NCBI GenBank assembly: GCA_022605405.1
Contig: JABYQQ010000004.1
Span: 2,666,001-2,730,000, forward strand
Direction of reading: 5' to 3'
Length of the DNA stretch: 64,000 nt
DNA from: Earliella scabrosa
Taxonomy: Eukaryota; Basidiomycota; Agaricomycetes; Polyporales; Polyporaceae
The position numbers were made by a program, and so were the translations under genes. Shown piece by piece: positions 10,032-21,640 of the stretch; the first letter of the stretch is position 1; each line of letters begins with the position of its first letter. Under the pieces are notes generated by a model. That model ran no database searches and was not told where the DNA came from. It saw only the letters and a list, made by a program, of their open reading frames with translations.

Positions 10032-10636
10032 AGCAATCTGATAGGCTCGCATGCCAGCCTCTAGTTACTCGTACCTCATAATAGAGGCTGGAGGAACTTG
10101 GGGGGGATGGGTGCGCGACTCCCCGTGGGAACCTCCGTGGGCGAGCAGTAGCTGTTGACGCCCTGCGAGAATTGAGAGTCCGACGTTTCCACCCTGCGAG
10201 AATTGAGATTCCGACGTTCCCACGGGGGAGTCGTGCACCCCTCCCCCCGAAGAGTAACAAGCCTAGCAATCTGAGAGCAAGCCTGTGCACTGTGAGCGTC
10301 GTCGATGACAGTATTGGAGAGCCGTGTTGAATGCACTACGACTTGGTCGTGCAATGCTTCCTTCCTTCACCTACCTGGACATCTCCCGTCGCCGTTCCGC
10401 CTGTGAGGACCTTCGCTATGGATGAAGTAAAGGAGCGCCGTCTGCCTGCTACGCGGTCTGTGAAGTCGACAGCATGAACCGGTCGTTCAAAGGCTGCCGT
10501 GTGTGCCATGCATGGGAGCATACGTCATCGGATTACATAATAATATACGAAGCGCGCGAAGATTCAATTGAACTCGTGAGTCTCAGATCTGAACCGTGAC
10601 GGCCACCATGGACGGAGTCTCATAACAAGACCGTCC
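10032..10636. other. GH18 pseudogene 5' flank and HNH gene upstream region
   Basis: 10240-10500 matches the 5' flank of GH18 copy 2 (about 14360-14620), for example CGGTCTGTGAAGTCGACAGC against CGGTCTGCGAAGTCGACAGC and GCATGAACCGGTCGT in both. Around 10110-10240 is a short duplicated segment, with CACCCTGCGAGAATTGAGA and its variant occurring twice in tandem. No gene seen. Confidence 0.55.
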
Positions 10637-12258
10637 ATGTTCACGTGCGAAGGGTTTATGTTGAACCTAACCATGGACGCCAGACTCATCGAACCCAAAC
10701 ATGAACGACCGCCGCAAATCCTCCCTTACCACGGCGACGTTCGCATCTACCATCCATACTATGGCGACAGGCTGCTCTCCTTTGCTGCCCATGATACACT
10801 ACCAGAAGAGCCTGGAGGCGTTGTCTACCAAATTGTCAAAGACGCGTGCTACATCATCGCCAAGAATGAAAACGGCTTCCTCGCAGTTGACCGCGAAGGC
10901 AACAACCGTGTCTGTGGCGATCCACAACTCCTGAAGCCGGGAAAGTACTACTACCACCTCAACTCGAAAGTAGCCAACTACCAGGTCGTCGCCGACTTCG
11001 CCTCCTGGCCATTCGCCGCGCCGATACCCGCGCATTGGGTGCGCACTGATAGGACCACAAAGCAATATGCCCAGCTTTGCTCCCGCTATGCAGCGTCGTC
11101 GACCGGGATGTCCTGCGTAGTAAAGGAGAATGATGCAGGTTGTATCATCACAAACTACGTCTCATGTACGTGTTATCGTTTGCTATTCATGCCATTAACA
11201 CCGCCGTTCATGCTTGACGCAGCATGCGAAAACGCCCATCTCGTTCCTCTGGACCAAGTCGACTGGTTCACGGTCCATTCCATGGATGACTACAGCCTTA
11301 ACCCTGATGCGGGAATAAACGACGTTGCCAACGGCGTCACATTACGCAGTGATGTGCATGCCTGTCTCAATCGACAAGGCTTCTTCTTCTATCCTATCGG
11401 GCAGCGGCGCTACCTGGCGTACACGGTGAAACGCCACGAGGAGGACTATGCAGAGCTGTTTCACCGGCGCGAGGTCCGGATGCATGACCGTATCGCCGGG
11501 GAGTTTCTCTACGCGCGGTTTGCATACAACATCATCAACCTCCTACCGCAAATCTGGAAGGCTTCTGGGCGATCTGTCCCCATCCCTCAGGCGATCCGGG
11601 ATGCTCGGGACCGCCGATTGGAAGAGAAGAAGCAAAAGAAAGACACGGAGTCAGCTAACTCTGAGCTACACACTGAACGCGAGGATGGTGAGACTGTCCT
11701 CTCTGACATACTCAGCTATAATTGCATGTGATATCACCAGTAGTCATGGGCGAAGATGCCGCACAGGATGACGATGGCGACTCTACCACTGGTGCGCATT
11801 TCATGAGCTTATCCATCACGTCATGCTAATCCATCCATGTCCAACAGGTGTGGCCCAGTCGCCACGACACATCGAGGTGTCGTTGCAGACACTCGTGGAC
11901 GATGATGACAAGCACTTTCAAGAAAGACTCATGAAGCGATTTCCAATCTTCAAGGAGTGTATGTCCTCCCACCTTGTATTGGAGTTGGGCTCATGCCCCT
12001 CGGACAGTGCCAGAAGTCGAGAACCCCCCTGACATCCACACCGGCTCCCACATGGAGACCCCACGCATGCGGCGGCGCAAAGCAGAATATATCAAGCAGA
12101 ACCCTCAAGTGCGGCAGGTGTGTGGTCCAACGGCGCTCGAGCGCGATGCGGAACTCTGGGAGGACTCGGAGGAGAGCGTGGACGACGACGAAATCGTACA
12201 GTATGATGAGAGGGATGACCCTCGCGGAACAGTCGCCATTGAGAGCGCTGGGATGTGA
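10637..12258 (+). CDS. HNH endonuclease domain protein (HNH_2 type)
   Basis: Five exons, 10637-11165, 11223-11687, 11741-11791, 11848-11958, 12008-12258, all in phase, give 468 aa. The N-terminal half resembles the beta-rich leader of fungal HNH_2 proteins (GDVRIYHPYYGDRLLSFAA). The HNH core starts right after intron 1: CENAHLVPLDQVDWF provides the first Cys/His pair, and NGVTLRSDVHACLNRQGFFF the N-terminal and metal-site half. Then come YNIINLLPQIW and a basic/acidic tail with EEKKQKKDTE and DSEESVDDDE. Such genes are multi-copy in Agaricomycetes and their role is unknown. The start could also be ATG 10658 or 10673. It is transcribed against the flanking GH18 copies and sits inside their array, between homologous 3' and 5' segments. 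Confidence 0.85.
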
Positions 12259-12485
12259 TCCGGGAATAGGGTCTGTATACTGAAGCGTTCCGTTTGCCCG
12301 CGCTGATATGTTATTCCCGTATAGTGTGATAGCCTGTGTACTACAATTCTTTGTCTGTCCGCAATAACGTGTTACTTCTGTGCAATGTATGGGCCAGGGG
12401 ATGTGTTGTTGTGCGCATACATGGAACCGCCGCCGTGGCGGCAGCGTCCAAGCAGCCAGTAAAGGATCCTGCACTATAATGTTGG

Positions 12486-12595
12486 ACCTACGCAGCGAGA
12501 TTGTTGGCAACCGTGACCGGATCGAGCCTGGAAGAGGCGGAGGCCATAAGCTTGATGCCCGCCGCATTGTACTGCAACTTGATCGTTGCACTCCC
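12486..12595 (-). pseudogene. GH18 exon 3 relic
   Basis: GTTGGCAACCGTGACCGG, AGCTTGATGCCCGCCGC and CTTGATCGTTGCA match copy 1 at 7540-7655 (part of exon 3 before the catalytic motif). About 24 nt are missing in the middle and there is no continuation on either side. It is joined directly to the duplicated 3' block at 12596, so it marks a rearrangement junction. Confidence 0.75.
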
Positions 12596-12870
12596 CATGG
12601 GAAGGCAATTTCCCATGTTCTACCGATACACAAGAAGGATAACAACAATACTGCTACACTGGATCGTCGACACCCCGAATGGTCGACGACGCCATTGAAT
12701 ACCCGATCGTGACCTTGCGGTCGGGGAAGGGCTACAGCGATCCATACCCGTCTACATGGGGAATGCTTGCGAGCGGACCGTGGAGATCCAGGATGCGGCC
12801 GCGTCGGGGAACTGCGAAAGATCTGTCAGCGGAATTCCCGAGGGACACAACAAAGGCACAATGCCTTTCG
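12596..12870. repeat. Duplicated GH18 3' block, unit B
   Basis: Counterpart of 9552-9835 in the same orientation, covering the 3' flank, the terminal exon and most of the last intron of GH18 copy 2. The two units differ by scattered substitutions and small indels, so the duplication is not very recent. Confidence 0.85.
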
Positions 12871-14356
12871 AAACTGCGTACCTCCCATACCATGACACCC
12901 GCGTCTGGAAAAAGATATCAGAGTGAGAAGATGTGTCATCCCGAGATAGCACAAGCACGTACTCCAGCCCTTGGCCTTGGCCTGCGAGAGACAGGTGGCG
13001 AGAGTCGCAGGCGCTATGAAGCCACTGCTTGCGTCGCCGGCAGCCTGAGCGGGCTTGCCGATGACGAGCTTGTTCAGTTCAATCCCCGCGTTGGCGATCT
13101 CGAATACCGAGGACTCTGGCCAGGGGCCGCCCGATTTGTTCAGAAGGCTGTCGCACGTGGTGTACTCGGTCGCACCCTCTGCGGGAGCACGATGAGTGCG
13201 TGCTGGCCGTGAGATTGCAAGAATAGCACTTACGGTTATAGAACTGCAGACGCCAGAATAGCCGCGTCAACGGCTTGGCGAGATGAAACCCATATGGATA
13301 CGCACCTGAACATTATACTAGGTAGTCGTGTCAGCGTGGCACCCGCCAGGCATTCGAGATTGTCGAACTCACCCAGTCAATGAGGTCGCCGACAGTCTCG
13401 TCAACCTTCAAGTATGCGCCGGCAGCAAAGAGGTCATTGACGGAGAACCTGTGGAGAGTCAGTTCATGATACCGGCAGCAAGAACGAAGCGATCGTCGTA
13501 CCAGGGTGCAACCGCTATCATTGCCATACACGATCAGCACCACGCTCATCTCCGGGAACGCATGGCCGCGAAGACTCACGCGCATGGGACAAAATGAACT
13601 GCCCTTTCGGCAGCTGCGTGCGGAGCTGCTTCGTGAACGCCGCAATCCACGACTCGGCGCTACCGTCGCTCTTATCCATCGCGTTGAAGTCCTGTGCGCG
13701 CCCGACGGTCCGACGGGCAAGAAGCTCGTTCAGCTGACCCGACACGCACTCGCCACACGTCGCCACACGTGAACGCACCTCGTAGTCGACGTCGATACCA
13801 TCCAGTCCGAACTCCTTCACCCACGCGGCCATGGTGTTCGCGGTCTGCGTCGGATCCGCGCGGTTGCTCGTGGGCGCATCTGTCGCCCCGAACGCGGAAA
13901 CCATGAGGCTAATCCCAGCCGCAGCGTACTCGGACTTGATCGTCGCGCGGTCCGCTGCGCTAAGCAGCGTCCATTCGAGGGCCTTGTCTTGAGCTCCAAT
14001 TGTCATCAAGAACGATAGGATACTGGAGTCTGAAGTCAGCGAGATGGCGTTACAGTAGAATCCCATAGGTTGCCTACAAGACGTTGAAACCCTGAAACCG
14101 AGCGATTGTTGTGAGCAGAATGCCAGAATATGTAGCGTGAACAAGGACATACCTTGATCTGAGAAGGGGGAGGAGGGCCGTCCGATCCCGGCACAAACTT
14201 GTCACTGTAGATGACGAAGCGAGGTCCACTGGGGACTGCGCGTTTCTCGAGCGCAGTATCACGAGCCTTGAGACTGAGCTCGCAAGTAGGGGCCGAGAGC
14301 ACGCTCCGGAGGAGGAGCATCGACGACAGAACGTAGAGCCAGGACAACGGGAACAT
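12752..14356 (-). CDS. Secreted GH18 chitinase, copy 2
   Basis: Eleven exons: 14153-14356, 14078-14091, 13779-14022, 13580-13691, 13502-13514, 13373-13448, 13306-13317, 13234-13243, 12963-13178, 12882-12904, 12752-12811; phases close (327 aa). Signal peptide MFPLSWLYVLSSMLLLRSVL. Active-site motif DGIDVDYE closes exon 3, with DFNAMD opening exon 4; HAPVAPW is assembled from exons 4, 5 and 6. Compared with copy 1 it lacks a few residues after HAPVAPW (WFSVNDLF, against WFTPSRYPGGGY in copy 1). Exons of 14, 13, 12 and 10 nt are shared exactly in size with copy 3. The final ten residues (ISTVRSQAFPM) match the pseudogene. Role: extracellular chitin or chito-oligosaccharide hydrolysis. Confidence 0.92.
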
Positions 14357-15673
14357 GGTGAGTTGAACTTGGGAGCGAGATGCGCTGTGAACGTCGTCGA
14401 TGGCAGTCTCGAAGAGCCGTGCTGAAAGCCCTACGACCTGATCGTGCAATTTCTTCGAGGCTTTATACCTGCACTAATGCGCGGTGACCTCAACCTACTC
14501 GGACATCTGCCGTCATCTTTCCGCCTGCTCGAACCTTCGTTAGGGATGAACCAAAGGAGCGCAGAATGCGCCGCCTGCCCACCACGCGGTCTGCGAAGTC
14601 GACAGCATGAACCGGTCGTCAAGCCGCCCTGCATGGTATGCCTGAAGCAAACTCTGTAATACACGGCAGCAAGGTTCAGCGGGCTTCGGATAGGTCGTCG
14701 CGGGTGCGAAGCAGTCGACGGCGCCGTCGGGGAACCGATGCGCGAGGATGAATCCGCCACGGTTGCTTCTGCCGGAGATGGCTCACACTCCGCAACCACT
14801 GACGCCTGAAAAACACAGATTAGGGCGTCTCAGAGTGACTGAAAGAGGTGGGTAGCGACATGGAAAGAAGGACTTACCCCATGTGCCGGTGGAGCTATTG
14901 TTGCGACAACATCGTCCGACTTACGTCCAGCCATGACACTGCCATGTTGAGGTTTGCGATCAGCTCTCATGTGTCCTCGCAACGCTGCATGAAGCTGATA
15001 GAGGACCAGATGTGGCTTGAATGTGACCTGGGAGCGTCGAGTATCAGATGTACTTCGGTCTGGAAGCAAGGTCATGAGGTTGGCAGACAAGGTTATAGGA
15101 CCGTTTTCATTCCGGTTCCCGGGTAGCGGACGCGCATAGACCCGCAGCCATCTCGAGAGGCAGTATGTAGACTGAGGACCTCACTTGGATGTCTTTGCGG
15201 GACAGTGACATGATGGTGCAATTGAGGGTGTCATCGAAGTTAACGGGCCGGCCCGTCGATGGCGGTAAGCTTAGGCGTCTACCAACGGCGCTTGATCGAA
15301 ATGCCGGTCAGCTCCTGTCAGCTCGTGGATCTACAAGGCGCATAACAACTTCATTGCAGGACGTAGCACACAGCAAGGACAGAGACTACTATGAGCGGCG
15401 TGGATGTCAATGGTGTATAGGGGGGATGGGGACGGATGCGACATACGATATTAAGAGCGCGTATAGGCACTATCATGATATGCAATAAGAAAAGTTCACT
15501 GAGCCTAGTCCAGAAGAGCAAAGACTGTGAGGTGCGTGAAGGTATCAAAAATACTGGTGTACATAGAGGATATCATGCCGTGAATGGAGTGAGATGCGTG
15601 AGACGATGATGATGAGAGATGGGACGAACAAACAGAGATATGACGATGGCACGCGACGAAAATATAGTTGTGC
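14357..15673. other. GH18 copy 2 upstream region
   Basis: Homology to the other GH18 flanks continues well past the promoter. On the minus strand, 14770-14910 (AGCTCCACCGGCACATGG, GCCATCTCCGGCAGAA, CTCGCGCATCGGTTCCC) matches plus-strand 30600-30770 upstream of copy 3. The segment around 14690-14790 has a coding-like frame (FILAHRFPDGAVDCF) without a start, perhaps a decayed neighbour duplicated with the gene. 14910-15673 shows no gene. Confidence 0.45.
14461..14467 (-). promoter_or_regulatory. TATA box of GH18 copy 2
   Basis: Minus-strand TATAAAGCC ~105 nt upstream of ATG 14356, in a region conserved with the flank of the pseudogene. There the corresponding bases are deleted. Confidence 0.6.
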
Positions 15674-18600
15674 TCATTGTACGGTGCACCCACCACTCTC
15701 CCGGTCTCGCTTCTTGTCTCGTTGGCCCTTGGGCATGTCCCCAACGACTCTAGGTTCGTCGCGTTCCGTCTCGGCACCAGACGCTGCTGACACAGCAGAG
15801 AAGGATGTCATCCGAGACAGTCTATCGGACTTGTCTCCAGATATGCGGCTGCGGTGGTGACTTGATGATACGCTCTCGGACGCAGTGACGGCACTGCGCA
15901 TGCTGGCGGAGTTCGGTGTTGTACTATTACTAGACAGTGACTGTGGTCGCTCATCAGCGTTCTTGCGCCGGAGGACCGAGTGCTTGCGCGTGATCTGACG
16001 AGGAGGCTGAGAAGAGGGTGCTGATGCCACGGACTGATGGTCTTGGTCGATGGTCAAGGACGACCTGGATCGCTTGAAGGCGGAGAGCACCTTGAACGCG
16101 GTAGGCGGATGAGGAAGATGGCCCTGGCCCGTGGAGAGGTTGGGCTGGACAGAGTCCATACTCGTGCGACGCGAGTACCCGTCGTCAGAGGTCTGACTGG
16201 TGGGGCTCGTCGGGGGACCAGCATGAGCAGCGGCGGCAAGAATCTCCATGGGAGAGTACGGGTTACCAGGGTTGCCGCTCTCCGCATACTGCGCGTACAA
16301 GAGTAACTGAGCACGAAGGTCGCAGGTGGGCGGCGCATTCCCTGAGCACCTCGCGTGAGCGATGAGGCTGCACTGTTCGCACAGTACGGCACTCTTCTTG
16401 ACGCTCTGAAGGCAGACTCTGCAGATGACAGCTGACCAAGAGGTCAGCGAGGAAGCAGCGAGCATTCAGACACCATTACGTACGTTTGCCGAAGGTCGTT
16501 TTTACGAAGGAATGCTCTCGCGGGGAGAAACCTTCTGGACCAGGTCCATTCGAGTATCTCGGGCGAGGTGAGGGAGAGCCATGGTCCAGTGACGTTCGAC
16601 GATCGGGGACTGCAGGCTCAGACGGAGGCTTCTCGAGGTCAGCCAGGTAGCGTATCGCCTTGGACTTCTGCATGTCAGCGCTGACGCGGCGCAAGAACGG
16701 GATGCTATCTTGCGGCCGCAACTCAGCCAGCTGCTAGAGAGGGGTGAGCTTCCCGCACAAACTCCCCAGTCGCGAAGTCGACAAACCTTGTGAGCGGCAG
16801 AATGCATCTTGAGCCAATGGTGTTCGCAGAGCTGCTCAGCGTTTGGACGCTTGGCCGGATCCTTGTTGAAACACCACTTGAGGAAGTCCTGTAGCCCGTC
16901 CGAACAGTCTTCCGGCAACGGCGGTGAGTCGTCCTCGACGATGCGGAACATGACTGACGATTCAGTTGCATCAGGACCGTCGTTCCGGCGAGCAGACTGG
17001 AAAAGCGTAATCTTACCAGACATGCTGTTTGCAATCTCCGCATATGGCGGTCTTCCGGTCAGCAGCTCAATGACAGTACATGCAAGTGACCATATGTCCG
17101 ATTTCGTCGACGCGCCCTTCAGCTCGATGACCTCGGGCGCCATCCAGTTAGGGGTCCCGGCGACATCCTTCATCTCACGCTCCATGGCGCGCAGATTCAG
17201 CGAAACACCAAAGTCGGACAGCTTCACGTTCCCGGTCTTGGTCGTCAGAATGTTGGCCGCCTTGAGATCGCAGTGCACGACGTCGTTCTGGTGTAGGTAA
17301 TGAAGCCCTTCGAGGATCTTGACGACGTAATTGGCGACCAGTCGCTCATTGAGTTTGCCAAACGCCTTCAGTGTCTGTCCGAGCGAACCGTTCTCCGCGT
17401 ACCTAATCCAACGTAAGTGAACTGTCAAACATAGCGCACATGGAACGTACTCAAGGACGATGCTGAGCGTGTCGTCGTCTCGTGCCATTCCCTCATATTT
17501 GACGATGCTGGGGTGTGAGAGACTCTTGACCAAGTCGACCTCCTTCATGAGCTGCGCGATCTCCTCCTCCTTCAAGCCCTCCAGCCGGATCCGTTTCACT
17601 GCGACCATCTGACCCGTGTTCAGGTTCAGCGCCCGGTACACAGCGCCGAACTGCCCGCGGCCAATGCAGTTGCCAAGTTGCTGCAAATAAGTCGCTATGA
17701 GAACCAGGTCGTAGAGCGGACATAAATCTCGCCACACTTACGAATTGAGTTGGTGCCTTCCCATCCTCCCGCACGATAAGAGTCTGACGAACAGCGCTGC
17801 CGTCGTACGAATCGCGCGACATAAGGTCGCTCGCGCTCGCGTTGCTCGAAGCCACCCCCAAGTTCACCATACTCTCGAACCTCGACCGCCGCGGAGGCTT
17901 CGCACCGTACTCGTCATACGAGTTCGGGCGCGGCTTCCTCCGCGAGCTCGCCGCATCGACTTCACTCTGGAACCGACCACGAGGAAGACGAGGCCGATCG
18001 TTAGCGCCGGTGCTGGTGAGGTCCGTCTTGGAACCGTCTGGGGAAGCGGAGGGGAACACGAAGCCAGCACCGCCCGGAGGCGTGGAGTGCTCCCCCGACA
18101 CCGTCCGGGGAAACGGCACGGCGACGTCGCTGTCCTCGGGTGACACGGAGCCCTCCTTGCGCGGGATGTAGATGCCGTTCCGGTTGCCAGCGGCCTTCGA
18201 GCTGCTGCGTCTCAGAATGATCCTCCGGGGAGGCGAGCCACCAGCGTCGGGACTAGAGTCACGCCGCAGCAACGCGTCCTTCGGCAACAGACCAGGAGCG
18301 TCGACGCTGTGCCTTGCGCGGTGAGTGGGCCTGCGCGGGAACTGCGGTAATGACTCGACGCTCTCATTAGGCGACCTCGAGGAGAAGGCCAGCTTGTTGC
18401 GTGGCGGGGAGACCGACAAAGGCGTGTGCAGCGACACACTCAGCGAATCGTCGTCGTCCAAAACCGACGACTTCGGCGACTGGAACGTCGTATCCAACCC
18501 GATGAAGTCGTCCGGCCACTTTCCCTTCCCGAGCTTGATAGGGATAGGGGCACCCTTGGGCGGCGAACGGGCCCTCTCAGGTTCCGCCTTATCAGACCTC

Positions 18601-21600
18601 GACTTGCTCGTGGAACTATCCTCCGTCTCCTCGACCACCCTCGACAAGTCGACGATCGCGGTCTCGCTGGGTCGACGTTCACGCGAAGGACGGGAAGGCG
18701 ACTCGATGCTGCGTTTCCGCGTTTCCTCCATGAACGACAGGGCGATCGAGCTTCCCTCCGTGCGAGTAATGGAAGGTGGCTCAGAAGGCACGATCGAGGT
18801 CGCTTCCGTGGTTACAGTGCGGATCGTCCCAAACTTCTGGCTGGTCGGACTGCGCGGAACCTCGAGGAGGCTGGAAAGGACAGTGGTTTCGGTCATGTTG
18901 CTCGAGGCTTGGGACTGACGCATCGCCGCAGGGAGCTCGACCGACTCCGCCAGAGAACCAATGAAGGAGTCGCCCATAGAGGCACGTGTGGAATCGGCGA
19001 CGGATATCCTCTCCACGACAGGGCGGGCGCGGAGCGGCGAACGCGGTGGAGGGATGGGCGGCACCTCGTCCTTATCCGGGGACAGACCGCGCTGGTTGGG
19101 ACGGCCACCGAAGACGTCGTCGTTGTTCACCGTCTTCCCATCGCTCGACTCTTCGTTCGGGCTGTCGGAGCGGACGGTAGGTAGGTGCTGATGCGGACTC
19201 CACCTCTTGCGGCCGACCGGCGAGCCGGGTCCGACGGGCGACGTCGACCGCTGCAGCTGGGACATGCTGAGGTTGGGGGTGGACGCCGCCGCCGCGCGGC
19301 CGTTCTGCCCATAAGGGCTGTTGCCCATGCGCGAACCACCACCACCGCCCTGGAGGATCTTTGACTTGTCCGCGCCAGGGAACTCCGCCAACCGCGACAA
19401 TGCGAGGATGGTCTTTGCCACGCGGGCCAGTGATTCGCTCGACGCCTCGATGAGGTCGTCGCGGTTGAAGAGCTCGTCCGAGCCAAGCCCCACCGATGAC
19501 GACCCCGCCAGGAACTTGGTCACGTTCGACGTGCGCACGAACCCGTCCTCCCGCCGGTCCACGCGTCCAATCGTGCCAGGGAACAGCTTGTTGACGCACC
19601 TGTCCGATCGGAGCGCACTGTAAGTCAAGGTGAGTTGAAACAGTGAGACAGGGGCACGCACTGGCACAGGACGAAGCCGTCTCTCAAAGCCTCAGCGAAC
19701 AGCCGCCTCTCCTTCTCCTCCCCGCCCGAAGCGACTCCATTCCCGAGCCCGACCACATTGACCTGTGTGGTGCTGCTACCCATCGCGCCGCTCCTGGTCC
19801 ATATTCGCTCCATGCGGGCCAAGGCGCGTAAGCGGACCTCGACCTCGTCGAAGTCCTTGGGGTCCAGACTCGACTTGTTCACCTGAGACGGTGGTTTGAG
19901 CATCTCCTTGCAGAGGAACGACGTTGCGGAGCGGATGAGTTCCCGGTGTTCCGGATTCGCCGGTGACGCAAGCGAGGTGGATGACGCATTGTACAGGCGA
20001 GTTTGGTAGCTGGGAGAGAAGTTGCGCTGAGTAGGGGACACGGCGCGAGAGCGGGGTGGGGCCACTGGTGATGCTGCTCGAGAGGTGGATGGGGACGGGG
20101 AAAGATTGTTGGGACGAGCGTCCAAGGATGATCGACGACCAGACTGGGAGGAAGATGTGGAGGCGAGCGGCAAATGTGATGACGAGGATGCTGATGGAAT
20201 CGCCCGTTGTGTGGTCGGCGTCCGAGAAGAGGATCGAGGTTGTATAGGGCTGGTTGCTCGTGGTGTGGAAGGGGGAGATCCATACCCGAGGGGAAGATGA
20301 CTTGCACTCGCCGCTGCTCTTCTCGAGCTCACGCCGATCCCTCGAGGCGACGGCGAGCTTGGGGGCGAGAGATCAGGTGATCTGGTCTGTTCCCTGGACC
20401 TCCGTGTCGGTGTTTCGGGCGGGGGCGGCGAGCGGGGGCCAAGACGGTGTGTTGAAGGAACGGCAGGGGATGAAGGGAGTGACAGTGGGGGCGGCCGACC
20501 TTTCGGCCGTGGCTCGATGTCCCTGGGAGATGGTGAGGACGTGCCGTTCGCGCGGGTGTCTCGTTTGGGAGCCAGAGGGGTCGGACCACTTATGTCTCTC
20601 GTACTTACGGCAGGCTGGGCACTGGCCCTTCGAGCACGGTCTCGAGGAGGGGATACAAGAGCTGCAACATTAGAGGTCGACCCGCTCGGCAGCGCGAAGG
20701 GCTGGGTGAAGGACGAGGGAATGGACTGCGCGGACAGGTGCAGTGCGGGGGAAGACATGGAGGCCTGCCGCAACGAGGGCGTCAAGAAGCTTGTATGGCC
20801 AGCGACTCGAACTTTGTCCTTGTCGCGATCTCTGCTGGCCCGGACGGCGTCGGGCAGCTCGCTGCTGTCGAGGGAAGGCAGAGGCGGCACGGGCGAGGGA
20901 GAAGACACATCCCTGCCCGGCCGGCGGAACGAAACCTTAGATAACATCCGCGATCTGGCTTTCTCCTTCTCTTTACGGCCCTCGTCCTCAGAGGCCTTTC
21001 CCTTGCCCTTTCCCGCACCATGGGAGAGCACGCCCGACTCGTCAACGGCCGCGTGAACTCTGGCCTTGGACTTGGTCGCGGTGCGCAAACTCTGTTCCAG
21101 AGACGAGCGCAGACGGCTGAACGTCTTCGGCTGGGGCTCCGAGGATTGCACCCGGGACGAGGAGGCCGCCGCCGAGGGGGCGGATTCGACATGCTTTTGG
21201 GACACCATGGGAAGCGGCTTGGAAATCGTGATGTTGAGTTTGGCAACAGCTGCGGCCATATGTTCAGGACGGACGGATTCGTCGAGGGTGTCGAGAAGGG
21301 TGTTTCGCCGACGCAAGCTACCGTGCTGCACGATGGACGTTCCGCCGACGAGTCAATTGGGCTGGGCCAGCGAGCAGAGGCGGAGTTACGGCACTCACTC
21401 CAAATAGACGGGCGGAAGGGGGGACAGCTTCAACTCCGGCAGTTCTGGGGGTGACGCAAGGGGATGAGCATGGGAACGGACTCGGGCAGATGGGTGAAGG
21501 GTGATGAAGAAGGGGAAACGATTATCGTACCCAGAATGCCACGGAGTAACGTTCTAGTATTCAGATAGACAGGAGAAGACGTCCTCGGATAGGAAGTGGG

Positions 21601-21640
21601 AGTCGAGCGTAGGGTTAGGACGAACCACAGATACGAACAT
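15674..21640 (-). CDS. CH-domain STE-type kinase of the Cdc15/Cdc7/SepH septation family
   Basis: Nine exons: 21626-21640 (tentative), 21399-21553, 19662-21317, 17742-19617, 17451-17680, 17017-17402, 16787-16953, 16484-16733, 15674-16431; phases close at ~1830 aa. Order: Ser/Pro-rich disordered N-terminus; calponin-homology domain at ~515-685 (LFAEALRDGFVLC, VNKLFPGTIGRV, ELFNRDDLIEA); ~550 disordered residues; kinase at ~1235-1510 with IGRGQFGAVYRA, VAVKRI, VVHCDLKAANIL, LSDFGVS, GTPNWMAPEVIE; a C1-like zinc finger at ~1580 (CRVCLQSVKKSAVLCEQC); disordered tail. Kinase features match Cdc15/Cdc7p/SepH, the upstream kinase of the mitotic-exit/septation network at the spindle pole body. HCDL replaces the usual HRDL, as in related STE kinases. 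The 15-nt first exon is inferred: exon 2 has no in-frame ATG, so the start is the weakest point. Confidence 0.85.

Noticed and set aside
17842..19184. Long plus-strand frames opposite the septation kinase
   Set aside because: They mirror the GC-rich Ser/Pro-coding exon on the other strand and show Arg-rich shadow composition. The minus strand gives CH and kinase domains in phase.
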